The translations under genes and the position numbers were made by a program. From NCBI GenBank assembly GCA_054601695.1, contig BAAHQB010000126.1:310001-374000 (forward strand): a DNA stretch of 64,000 nt, written 5' to 3'. This DNA is from Amorphochlora amoebiformis. Its lineage: Eukaryota; Cercozoa; Chlorarachniophyceae. The notes below the pieces were generated by a model. The model saw only the letters and a list, made by a program, of their open reading frames with translations, ran no database searches and was not told the origin of the DNA. Of the stretch, positions 1 to 64,000 are shown piece after piece (positions within the stretch are counted from its first letter, which is position 1; each line of letters starts with the position of its first letter).

Positions 1-23331
<23,331 letters not shown>

Positions 23332-23452
23332 ATCACAGATCTAGTATACCAAATCCGATCCTAAGCTGGTCAAAGCGGACACTTAATTAGTTTATAAGTC
23401 AAGTTAAGTGCAGTGCCAGTTGCCGCTGAATGTGATCATGTCTTTTAATTCT

Positions 23453-23458
23453 AATAAA
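23453..23458 (+). terminator. Polyadenylation signal candidate of gene A
   Basis: AATAAA lies 122 bases after the stop codon of gene A, in a non-repetitive stretch. It is only about 100 bases before the stop codon of the convergent gene B on the other strand, so the two 3' untranslated regions probably overlap. The same stretch contains TTTAAT at 23445-23450, which reads ATTAAA on the minus strand and could serve gene B. Confidence 0.5.
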
Positions 23459-23559
23459 ACGTTACTAATGGTGGCTTAAAGCCTAGATGAAACTGAGCGC
23501 TCGTCGAGTATCGTCTAGCTCTAGCTTGTTTGCAAATATCAAAAAATAATTAAGTGTAA

Positions 23560-23856
23560 CTATTCATCATAAACGAGCTGAGGCGTCACAGTATCCTGCA
23601 TGGGCATGTGCATTTAACGTCCATACATCAACGTCAATCGTCTTCTTTAACCCATTGGGGAATTGTTACCTACCGTGCAGTACGTAGTATTATGCATATG
23701 AAATATTGTATTATGTTTAGAAGTAGATAAGTATGTATATTATGTATGTATTGATAATATAAATAAACACATATATAATTTAAATGTTCGTACGTGTATA
23801 TTTACATCTCGATACACCCATACCTTAATTCCATAATATACCCACAAATATCTAGA

Positions 23857-23890
<34 letters not shown>

Positions 23891-24670
23891 GAAAGATTGA
23901 TATTTTTTTTCATTTATACACAAACACGAATATATACACACAGTTATATAAATATTATAAATATGTTCGTAATATATATATATACGTATATCTATATGTA
24001 TATGTAAAAACACATATATATATGCACACACACACATATATATATATATATATACATAATACGCATAATTAGTGCATATATGTGTGTATATATATATATA
24101 TGATTACATATACCATACCTCAACTTCAGTTGCTCCAGCTGGTGGCTCGACCACCTCTGTAATGCAACACCTAAGTATATATATATATATATATATATAT
24201 ATCTAATATATATATATATATATATATATAGATTTATATAGATAAGTATCTACATGTATATATCTATCTATCTATATATATGTATATAGTTAAAGCAACA
24301 ATACAATTAGTATGGGGGACGCAGTTCGAAGAGTAGATATCGATAGCGTGTTGAAGTGTAGCCGTGCGTATACTACGGGTAGCTGGAAATTGCTGGAGAT
24401 TCCGGAGATTCATGGATATCGTGTCATCCGGTAGTAACCGACAGTACCCCGGTAGCTACGGGGCTTCCAAGTATTAGGTGACAGGATGAGATTTCATGCC
24501 ACACTCTTCCAAAACCTTCCGTTCGAGAAGTTAGAACGTTCCCAAAAATTTCTTGAATTGACTACTGAGAATTTCATTTTATTCTTTGTCATAACCCAAA
24601 CGAATTTCAATTCAATGTAATCCTGGACTACCATTTGCCAATACCAACGTTCGGGCTACCGTTGCGCTAA

Positions 24671-24765
<95 letters not shown>

Positions 24766-25638
24766 ACGTCTAGACTGTCAAGACATTCAACGTCTTGACT
24801 GTCAAGACATCCCACGTCTTGACTGTCAAGACATCCCACGCCTTGAATTGTCAGAACATTCTAAGTGTTGACTGTCAAGACATCCCACGTCTTGACTGTC
24901 AAGATATCCCACGTCTTGACTGTCAAGACATCGCACGTCTTGACTGTCAAGACATCGCACGTCTTGACTGTCAAGGCATCCCACGTCTTGACTGTCAAGG
25001 CATCCCACGTCTTGACTGTCAAGGCATCCAACGTCTTGACAGTCAAGACGTCCCACATCTTGACTGTCAAGACATCCCACGTCTTGACTGTCAAGACATC
25101 CCACTGTCAAGACATCCCACATCTTGACTTTCAAGACATCCTACTGTCAAGACATCCCACGTCTTGACTGTCAAGACATCCCACTGTCAAGACATCCCAC
25201 GTCTTGACTGTCAAGAAATCCCACGTCTTGACTGCCAAGACATCCCATCTCTTGACTGTCAAGACATCCCACGTCTTGTCAAGGTTTGACTCTCAAGACA
25301 TCGCATGTCTTGACTGTCAAGACATCCCACGTCTTGACTGTCAAGACATCCCACGTCTTGACTGTCAAGATATCCCACGTCTTGACTCAAGACATCCCAC
25401 GTCTTGACTGTCAAGAGATCCCACGTCTTGACTGTCATCTTGACTGTCAAGACATCCCTCTTGACTGTCAAGGCATCCCTCTTGACTGTCAAGACATCCC
25501 TCTTGACTGTCAAGACATCCCACGTCTTGACTGTCAAGTCATCCCACGTCTTGACTGTCGAGACATCCCACGTTTTGACAGTCAAGATATCCCACGTTTT
25601 GACTGTCAAGACATCCCACATATATATTTATATATATT

Positions 25639-25704
<66 letters not shown>

Positions 25705-25742
25705 TGTATTCTCTTTTGGCGGCTTTGTTATTGCTTAAACAT

Positions 25743-25782
<40 letters not shown>

Positions 25783-26150
25783 TATATATGTCTATATCTA
25801 TACGTACAAATGTATATGTTTATGTATATGTATGTGAAAAGGTATATATATTTGTATATGTATATGTATATGTATATGTATGTGTATATGCATATGTATA
25901 TGTATATATATATATATTAATATACGTATATGCACATGTATATATATATATATATACAAACACCAATGTATATATATAATATTAATATTATCGCGAATGT
26001 CGTCTAGATTATTCACTTCGGAATCCAACCACAGAAATAAATTTATCGTACATATACATATACATATAATATGTATATATATATACAAAGATAGTATGTT
26101 AATATATTTATGTATACTATAAATATATATTATATATATATATATATATC

Positions 26151-26199
<49 letters not shown>

Positions 26200-26403
26200 C
26201 ATATCTGTGTGTGTATATATATATATATTATATATAAAAGGTATACATAAATGTAATATTTATGCAACTATATAGTAGTAGATATGTACAGATTTGTATA
26301 CATATATATATATATATATCCATATATATGTATATATATATATATATTAATATAGATACACATGCTCATGTATTATATACATATGTTTAAATGTATATAT
26401 CAA

Positions 26404-26436
<33 letters not shown>

Positions 26437-26591
26437 TATGTATGTATATACATATTTATGTACATATATATATATATATTTATATATATATATATATATA
26501 TTAGTATTTATATACCTTACAACGCCAACATCTCCAATTTTGTTTCCATCGGAATCCAAGCCTTGGAGTTGTGCCACACATGTATAACAGA

Positions 26592-26640
<49 letters not shown>

Positions 26641-26722
26641 ATATAAATATGTATATATACAAATGTATACCTACCTACATCGTGTATGTTTATTCAGAAG
26701 CAATACGTATATGTATACATAC

Positions 26723-26755
<33 letters not shown>

Positions 26756-27032
26756 AGTATATATATATATATATATAGGTGTATTCATATATATACATAC
26801 ATACACATATATGTATGCATAATATACCAATGCATACAGTTTTGCGACTCGTGTGTAGCCAATTTGAACATACGTATTTAAACATTTATATGCTTGTATA
26901 TTATGGTATACGTAGTATATATACATACAAATTATATAAACAAGATAATATAGACATATATATATATATATTTATATCTCTATATATTTCTCGATAGTTG
27001 TGCTAAAGATATGTAGTAAATTGCAATGCCCA

Positions 27033-27081
<49 letters not shown>

Positions 27082-27155
27082 CATATATGATACACACATC
27101 TACTTGTATATACATATATATATAGATACATATAGAAATATATATACATATATAT

Positions 27156-27189
<34 letters not shown>

Positions 27190-27254
27190 GTTATATATGT
27201 AACAATATATATATATATACATATAAATATATATTTACATATATATATACATAC

Positions 27255-27303
<49 letters not shown>

Positions 27304-28289
27304 TATCCACTTAAACCCAAACCATTATATATCCAAGCACTAGAATCTGCCTTAGTATTAACCTTGCCTTGGATTCGACTTATGGTATTGGTTAGGATTA
27401 GGGTTAGGGTTACCCTTCGCAGCAAAAAGAGGGTACTATACCTCCAGTTGCATCAAAAACCTCAAGCATGTTATCTCCGGTTTCAGCCTTATTAGAATTA
27501 AGGTTAAGGTTAGGGCTAGGGTTAGGGTTAGGGTTAGGGTTAAAGTTGAGCTTTAAAAGAGTTAGGGTTGGCGTTAGTGTTAGGGTTTGGTTGTGTTAGG
27601 GTTGGGGTTAGGGTTGGGGATATAGTTGACGCTTAGGGTTAGGGTAGGGCTAGGGTTAGGGTTAGGGTATGGTTAGGGTTAGGGTTAGGGTTAGGGTTAG
27701 GGTTAGGGTTAGGGTTACGGTTAGGGTTGGACTTTAAAAGAGTTAGGGTTGGCGTTAGTGTTAGGGTTATGGTTGGGGTTAGAGTCGAGGCTAGAAGAGT
27801 TACGGTTAGGATCAGGGTTAGGGTTTGGGTTTATCGGTTAGGATTAGGGTAAGGGTTAGCTAGGGTTGAGTTAGGGTTAGCATTATGATTAGGGTTAGGG
27901 TCAGGGATAGAATTAACGTCAGGGTTAGGGTTAGCCTTAGAAGAGTTAGGGTTGGGGTTAAAGTTAGGGTTAGGGTTGGGGATAGGGTTGATCCTTAGAA
28001 GAGTTAGGGTTAAGTTTAAGGCTAAGGTTAGATTGAGGATAGAGTTGATCCTTAGCCTATTTAGGGTAGGGTTAGGGTTAGCGTTTGGGTTAGGGTTAGG
28101 GTTAGGGTCAGGGTTAGTTTTTGGGTTAGGGTTAGGGTCGAGTCTGATTATATTATGTTTGGTATTTGGATTAGGGCTAGCTTTTGGATTAGGGTTAGTT
28201 GAGACTTATTAGAGTTAGGGTTAGGGTTAGGGTTAGGGCGATGGTTAAGGTTAGGGTGACGTGTTTAAAATATATGTGTGTGTATGTAA

Positions 28290-28320
<31 letters not shown>

Positions 28321-28379
28321 GAATAGTATATATAATATTATCGGGCAATAGTGGTCATATGTGTGTGTGTATGTCTATA

Positions 28380-28421
<42 letters not shown>

Positions 28422-28717
28422 AATATATATATATATATATATACAATATTTAAGCTCCACCATACGATCATTGATTAGGCCATACATATAGTATATATAG
28501 TATATATATAATATATATATATCTATATGTATATATCTACATATATATATCTGAACAGGTGTACTATAGAAAACCTCTACTATACGATCGTTGGTTAGGC
28601 CGAGAAATTCGTCAGTACGGAATCGAAAACTATATATATATATATATGTATTATATAAATGTTTATCTAACTGTATCTATATACCTATATATATATACAT
28701 ATGTATTTATCTATCTG

Positions 28718-28748
<31 letters not shown>

Positions 28749-29042
28749 CATATATAAATTACTTTTGTTATTTTCATACAATAAACGAAATAGATAAACA
28801 TTTTAATATATATGGATATACATAGATATACTAATATACATAATATATGAATATATGTTATTAATGTATATGTACATATATATCATACATATGCTACATA
28901 AGACAGTAATGCTATCCTCAAAAAGGTCAAGTTAACACAATAGAAATATGCATACGTGTACATTTATAACGATATATTGTTAATGTACCGTCTTAACTAG
29001 CGTAGATACACGTGACACACTCAGGTATATATATATATATAT

Positions 29043-29112
<70 letters not shown>

Positions 29113-29247
29113 TATATACCGGACGGGTTTGGAAACACGGTTTGGGTCGCGCTTGACATTTGCTCTAAATATATTTCCAATCATACATATATATATATAT
29201 ATATAAATATACATACATATACATATACAATTGTATATTGATTTTTA

Positions 29248-29294
<47 letters not shown>

Positions 29295-29308
29295 TTTATA
29301 TGTATGTC

Positions 29309-29341
<33 letters not shown>

Positions 29342-29434
29342 GTGTGTATGTGTGTATATATATATATACATATATATGTATGTATGTATTAATACATGAT
29401 ATGCATATGACATATGACATATGACATATGACAC

Positions 29435-29478
<44 letters not shown>

Positions 29479-29774
29479 TCTTATAATCATATAGCCTACT
29501 TGACTACGTCGCCCTTTCTTCTGCGCTCTCGCAGCTCGGCAGCCAGCTAAACGATTTATTAATTTCAAATATAAAAATATTGTTTTGTGAGTATATTACA
29601 CTATATATCATATATGTAATACATGTATAAGTACATAAACATATATGATGTACATACATATTTGTCATTCATGCAGACGCACGTACAAACACACAACTAT
29701 ATATATATATATATGTGTGGGTGTAATATATGTATATACATATACATATAAATATATATAAATATATAAATATA

Positions 29775-29813
<39 letters not shown>

Positions 29814-29816
29814 TAC

Positions 29817-29870
<54 letters not shown>

Positions 29871-29948
29871 CACACCCACACACATTATACACATATACAC
29901 AACACACATGCATGCGTGTTGTGTATACATATATATTTTATATATGTA

Positions 29949-29991
<43 letters not shown>

Positions 29992-30004
29992 CTATATATA
30001 TATA

Positions 30005-30103
<99 letters not shown>

Positions 30104-30125
30104 CGTGTACACATATATGCACGTG

Positions 30126-30173
<48 letters not shown>

Positions 30174-30438
30174 TACATCATAAAAAGATTTGCACCTGCT
30201 TTTTTTGCATCCGCTCGATCTCATAATTGCTCAGGTGCCCCGTATCCTCTCCCCTCACCCCGACGTATCTCTCTCCCCCCCCCATATGGGGTGGTTTGAT
30301 TCCTACACTCTCCCTTCTCACGAGCTTCTGAAGGCCTCTGGTACCCCCTATCCAAACACAAAAGGTGCCTTTGTCATGAATCTTGAATAAACGAATAAAA
30401 TTTCGCGGGAAAAAGTTTTGAGAGGAAGAAATTACCAA
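23560..30438 (-). CDS. Unrecognised protein, possibly WD40-type (gene B), partly resolved exons
   Basis: Exons on the minus strand, 5' to 3': 30196-30438 (open from an ATG, first part doubtful), 29508-29546, an unresolved stretch with candidates 29120-29164 and 28989-29019, then 28575-28629, 27414-27487, 27363-27378, 27323-27350, 26521-26593, 24119-24170 and the last exon 23560-23595. The N-terminal part is coiled-coil-like ([11 protein letters not shown] joined to [13 protein letters not shown]). The C-terminal part is phase-consistent over seven exons: [78 protein letters not shown] and stop. LEVFDATGG and SVIHVW resemble WD40 blade strands, and the YExxRxxxxxxxLAxEL start recalls CMR1/WDR76-type proteins, but both likenesses are weak. 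Function unknown. Its 3' end faces gene A and its 5' end faces gene C. Confidence 0.5.
24290..24672 (+). mobile_element. MITE-like element, copy 2
   Basis: About 380 bases that begin GTTAAAGCAACAATA and end GTTGCGCTAACC, flanked on both sides by TA repeats. It shares with the other copies GAAGAGTAGAT.TCGAT, GCGTGTTGAA, GCTGGAGATTCCGGAGATT, the GGTAGTAACCG-type core and CTGGACTACCATTTGCC. No open frame of note; non-autonomous. Confidence 0.85.
24765..25620. repeat. 24-base palindromic minisatellite, array 2, in an intron of gene B
   Basis: About 855 bases with over 30 units of the same 24-base repeat as the array at 19450-20052, here more regular and without the extra cassette. The array sits between two TA tracts. 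Shortened units (for example at 25100-25190 and 25434-25510) suggest unequal exchange or slippage. Translations such as repeated TVKTSHVL are not genes. Confidence 0.95.
27387..28260. repeat. Telomere-like (TTAGGG)n tract in gene B
   Basis: A degenerate TTAGGG tract, with a nearly perfect run at about 27640-27720, interrupted by one gene B exon (27414-27487). On the sense strand of gene B it reads CCCTAA. The donor site of that exon (GTAACC) is itself part of the repeat. Variants such as TTAGAAGAGTTAGGGTT recur at higher order. Confidence 0.92.
28442..28480 (-). pseudogene. Partial copy of a gene B exon
   Basis: On the minus strand GGCCTAATCAATGATCGTAT here matches GGCCTAACCAACGATCGTAT in exon 28575-28629, about 120 bases away. 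The copy reads [10 protein letters not shown] in the frame of the exon's GLTNDRIVE, but it has no acceptor. It looks like an internal duplication with its TA flank. Confidence 0.6.
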
Positions 30439-30836
30439 ATATTCGACTACGTAGTCGAGGAGCGGGACGGGAAGCTAAGGAGGGGGAGAGGAGAAGGAGG
30501 GAGAGCGTTAGGTGGAAGGGGGACGTGAAAGGCGGCATTTGGTTGGATAATGGTTTTAAGGATATCCAGATATTTACAAGAAAACACGTGTCCAACGTGA
30601 ATTTGCTTTTTTGGGGAAACTATCAGAAATCATCCAAATATACGTAGAATCACCAAAAGATATCCAAGCGAATAGGTGTTTATATCGAAGCAAATAAACA
30701 AACCCGGGCATCACGTCCACGTGTCTCTTCTTTCTGACACAATACGAAGCAACTCGCGTGCCCCGAACTCCTCAAAATCCAACCGTTCTTCCCCCCCCCA
30801 ACTCTCCGCGCCCTTGAAAGACATTCAGAGATAACC
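30439..30836. promoter_or_regulatory. Divergent intergenic region between genes B and C
   Basis: About 400 bases without TA tracts separate the first ATG of gene C (30837, plus) from the presumed start of gene B (30438, minus). It is much richer in G and C than the introns and holds purine-rich blocks (30475-30530), a C-run (30791-30799) and several CACGTG or ACGTGT words (30583-30599 and 30716-30724), which are E-box or G-box-like. A shared bidirectional promoter is the natural reading. No TATA box can be singled out in DNA of this composition. Confidence 0.5.
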
Positions 30837-41349
<10,513 letters not shown>

Positions 41350-41495
41350 AAAAAAAGGTTTAAGAAATGTGCACACGATAAGTACCGTATAACTGTTAGT
41401 GCGGCTATTAGTGCGGCGTTCGAAGAATCGGTACCGTATTCATATGCCCTTCTTCACGAATTGTGCACGTGTATGCTTCAGTGCGTGTTGTTAGA

Positions 41496-41501
41496 AATAA
41501 A
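41496..41501 (+). terminator. Polyadenylation signal candidate of gene C
   Basis: AATAAA lies 147 bases after the TAG of gene C in non-repetitive sequence; it is the first good match after the stop codon. Confidence 0.5.
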
Positions 41502-42017
41502 TGTAGCTTTTAGAGATCTATCTCACGGCATACATGTATACATATATTGGTTTTTCGTACGGTTTTTAGTAAATTAAAGTTACGACTTTGTAACCGGCTC
41601 ATAAACACCCATCAACTAGACCAAGTATCTTGACGAACTATTATACCAATATAATCTAGATAATGACAGTGCACTACATGCCATTCATATTATAGACTAG
41701 ATAGCTAGGATAGAATATGCAAGATATTCTGGATATACCGTGATAATGCCTAGATGTGTCCATATGACATTGTTACTAGGCTAATTCGCTTGGGTATCAT
41801 CGATACCACTCTGTAAAGATATTTACAAAAGCTATACCCGCTATGGGTATCTCTACGCATTCAACGACTGTCTAGACTGTACATCAATTGTTATGTAAGT
41901 TCGTTAATAACAGCGAACACTGTGTGTTTAAAATTTATATACGTATACGTATAGGTATCCAATAATGTGTAGAACGTATGCATACAGATGCGTGTACGTA
42001 CGTACTATGTTATTACT

Positions 42018-42130
42018 GTGACGTATGATGACATGCACTATACGTATTCACAACTTGTACAAGTGCGTACGTACGTATGATGACACGCACTATACGTATT
42101 CACAACTTGTACAAGTGCGTACGTACGTCC
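42018..42130. repeat. Tandem duplication of about 55 bases
   Basis: Two copies of a unit with ACGTATGATGACA(T/C)GCACT and CACAACTTGTACAAGTGCG, 95% alike by eye, in the C-D intergenic stretch. Confidence 0.88.
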
Positions 42131-42338
42131 GTGTATCATCGATTGGAACTTGATACTGTGCTGCATTATACTTGATACTATGCTACATCTGGTATATGCC
42201 AAATTCAAAATTAAGCACATCATGTTAGCAAGTTATAGCAACCCATGTACACGTGCGTATGAAGTTCGTACATATTCAAGTTAACAAGTTTTTGTTGTAA
42301 TACCGTTTTAATTGCGCATCAGCAGATATAGTATAAAC

Positions 42339-42340
<2 letters not shown>

Positions 42341-42421
<81 letters not shown>
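42341..42421. repeat. (TA)n microsatellite
   Basis: About 80 bases of pure TA in the intergenic stretch between genes C and D, one of few long arrays outside a gene. Confidence 0.96.
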
Positions 42422-42423
<2 letters not shown>

Positions 42424-42666
42424 CCGTATATTAAAGCAAATGACTTGGCGAATCACCAGGCAACTTGATTATTATATCATAGATACATCAAATATATGTA
42501 TGTGCACTGATACTTTTGTACGAAATAAATATGAAACTGTTACTCCTATGATATCATATTTAATACTGACTAGACTAATTACTAGAATATTATATAGTTA
42601 CCACATATATTGTTATATATAGCTTGACAGATTTTTCTGTTCAATGGTATAATTTCTAATACATTT

Positions 42667-42710
<44 letters not shown>

Positions 42711-42921
42711 ACACATGTATTTATTTATATACACATATATCGTAACCTGTAAAGAAATCGCGAATTCAATTGTTGTAATAATTACAGAATTAATGTGACA
42801 GATAGACTAACTGGATTACGTACGTACATATGAACAAATTTAGACAAACTTCAACATTACCACTTTTCTTATACAGAACTACAGTACAAACTTGGATAGC
42901 TTCTTGATATTTCATTCACAC

Positions 42922-59766
<16,845 letters not shown>

Positions 59767-59971
59767 ATATTTAGGGAACGGAATTTGGCGAGCATTTTTG
59801 AAAATTGAAGGAAGAAAGGATCGCGATGGGTTTGGCCTAGTGGGAGTACAGGGAGATGTGGAGAGGAGGAGAGAGCGAGGGAGATAGAAAGGGTATGTGG
59901 AGAGAAAGGAGGGATTTTGTGTTCACATTTATGAATCAAAAATATACATATAACACATCCATATGTATTTA

Positions 59972-60051
<80 letters not shown>

Positions 60052-60225
60052 TAATGTATACATATATATATATATATATAATATTATATACTGATGCGTA
60101 TATGTAATTATATGTGTGTACATATTACATTATATGTGCACACACATACATTTCTATATAGGGAGTTGTATATACCTACAGTTTAATAAATATAAGCGTA
60201 AAATTTTGAATACAACACTGTATAA

Positions 60226-60264
<39 letters not shown>

Positions 60265-60324
60265 TATATATATGATTGTTTATGTATATATAATATATAA
60301 ATATATATATATACATACATACAT

Positions 60325-60362
<38 letters not shown>

Positions 60363-60545
60363 GTATACACACATACAATATTATATATATATATACATAA
60401 TGTTACACATATGTATACATACATGTACATACACATACACATATACATATACACATATATATATGTATTAGATATACCTAAAAATATATAAGTTTATGCA
60501 GAAGTTTGTATCACACCATTACATTTAAACTTAATATTGTTTGTG

Positions 60546-60608
<63 letters not shown>

Positions 60609-60764
60609 GTGTGTATATATATGTGCGTATATACTACAGTATATATATATATATATATAGATATGTGTGTATGTGTATGTATATGTATAGCATATGTATG
60701 TATATATACATAAAAATATATATATATACATATAGTTTGTGAATAAAAGAAATATATTTTTTAA

Positions 60765-60821
<57 letters not shown>

Positions 60822-61087
60822 CTATGTACACCCCTTGTAGTCACACACATATACACACAAACCTATCGAAAATAAGTAAAAGAACACTTATATGCAAATA
60901 TAAGTCTAACACCAGGTTACAAACTCAACGAATAATTTCAAATTTAAATTCAAATTTAAATTCAAACCCGAACTAATATGAACTAATTTCATATATACCA
61001 ATGTATGTACCAACACTGATCCAATATAGATCTAATAGGACAACAAGGCTTATTCGTTAAGTTTTCAGGATGTTAAATTTAGATTAA
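59767..61087. other. Upstream region of gene D, intergenic to gene E
   Basis: The first 150 bases are non-TA, with purine-rich plus-strand runs (59805-59925: GGAGAGGAGGAGAGAG and similar), and may hold the gene D promoter. From 59970 to 60835 the sequence is TA, TG and TACA microsatellite. From 60836 to 61087 it is unique AT-rich DNA, with a short direct repeat of AAATTTAAATTC near 60940-60965. No coding exon is supported. Confidence 0.5.
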
Positions 61088-63555
<2,468 letters not shown>

Positions 63556-63587
63556 CTGTAAATATATATACATATATATATATATAT

Positions 63588-63626
<39 letters not shown>

Positions 63627-63632
63627 TATGTA

Positions 63633-63760
<128 letters not shown>

Positions 63761-63906
63761 ATACACATACCTATGTGCGTGTTTTAGAGTGCTCAGTATG
63801 AAAATTAAAGTACATTTCCAAAAAACTACTATTTACATATATACACCTACATAATATACACTTAAATGTATATACACATATATATGTATATATGTATATG
63901 TATATA

Positions 63907-63971
<65 letters not shown>

Positions 63972-64000
63972 ATATGTATGTCTGTATATATGTATACATA

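Larger units (their letters stand above)
41502..42921. other. Intergenic stretch between convergent genes C and D
   Basis: No exon could be supported here on either strand. The first 800 bases are unique, moderately AT-rich and non-repetitive. A tandem duplication of about 55 bases lies at 42018-42130 (core CACAACTTGTACAAGTGCG, which contains the palindrome CTTGTACAAG). A pure TA array occupies 42341-42421. The open frame at 42419-42622 has no splice support or recognisable product. Confidence 0.6.

Noticed and set aside
24765-25620. CRISPR array
   Set aside because: The repeats are contiguous 24-base units without unique spacers, and the DNA is eukaryotic.
24795-25640. Long frames through the minisatellite (repeats of TVKTSHVL or LDCQDIPR)
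   Set aside because: The unit is 24 bases without stops, so several frames stay open by arithmetic. Shortened units shift frame, and no splice-matched exon joins them.
25985-26050. Minus-strand segment reading [14 protein letters not shown] as a gene B exon
   Set aside because: No AG acceptor lies upstream within reach, and the neighbouring exons join in phase without it.
26836-26880. Plus-strand segment [10 protein letters not shown] as an exon
   Set aside because: It has an acceptor (TACAG) but stands alone on the plus strand within minus-strand gene B, with no partner exon.
27952-28212. Frame rich in Gly-Leu (and the Arg-Val frame at 57297-57608)
   Set aside because: Both are translations of degenerate TTAGGG repeats.

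Overview
This is nuclear DNA from an intron-dense eukaryote, most likely a unicellular protist or alga; the lineage cannot be fixed from the window. More than half of the sequence is (TA)n microsatellite. Between the TA tracts lie short, more GC-rich islands, and almost every island with protein-like content turns out to be an exon bounded by AG and GT. Long open frames running through TA tracts (Tyr-Ile repeats) are artefacts. Degenerate TTAGGG/CCCTAA tracts inside introns suggest a TTAGGG-type telomere repeat in this organism.

Joining islands with matching phases gives five genes. (A) Plus strand, before base 1 to 23331: a receptor-type protein kinase in about 46 exons, with a Ser/Thr/Pro-rich stalk, a small globular ectodomain, a transmembrane helix, a linker, a SAM domain and a tyrosine-kinase-like catalytic domain. 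(B) Minus strand, about 30438 to 23560: an unrecognised, possibly WD40-type protein, tail to tail with A (228 bases between stops). (C) Plus strand, 30837 to 41349: a complete 16-exon VTT/TVP38/TMEM64-type membrane protein, head to head with B across about 400 bases. (D) Minus strand, 59766 to 42922: a multi-pass, probably seven-helix membrane protein with a long basic tail. (E) Minus strand, from beyond the right edge to 61088: the 3' end of an unrecognised gene.

Introns carry the repeat content: the TA arrays, six telomere-like tracts (several touching splice sites), two arrays of a 24-base minisatellite whose unit holds a 17-base palindrome, five copies of a roughly 370-390 base MITE-like element placed in TA repeats, a 135-base-arm inverted repeat, and several tandem or dispersed copies of exon edges.

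A and D look like membrane signalling proteins and C like a lipid or membrane-trafficking protein, but nothing in the sequence shows that they work together. All gene models are hand-built from splice signals and phase and have not been tested against transcripts.
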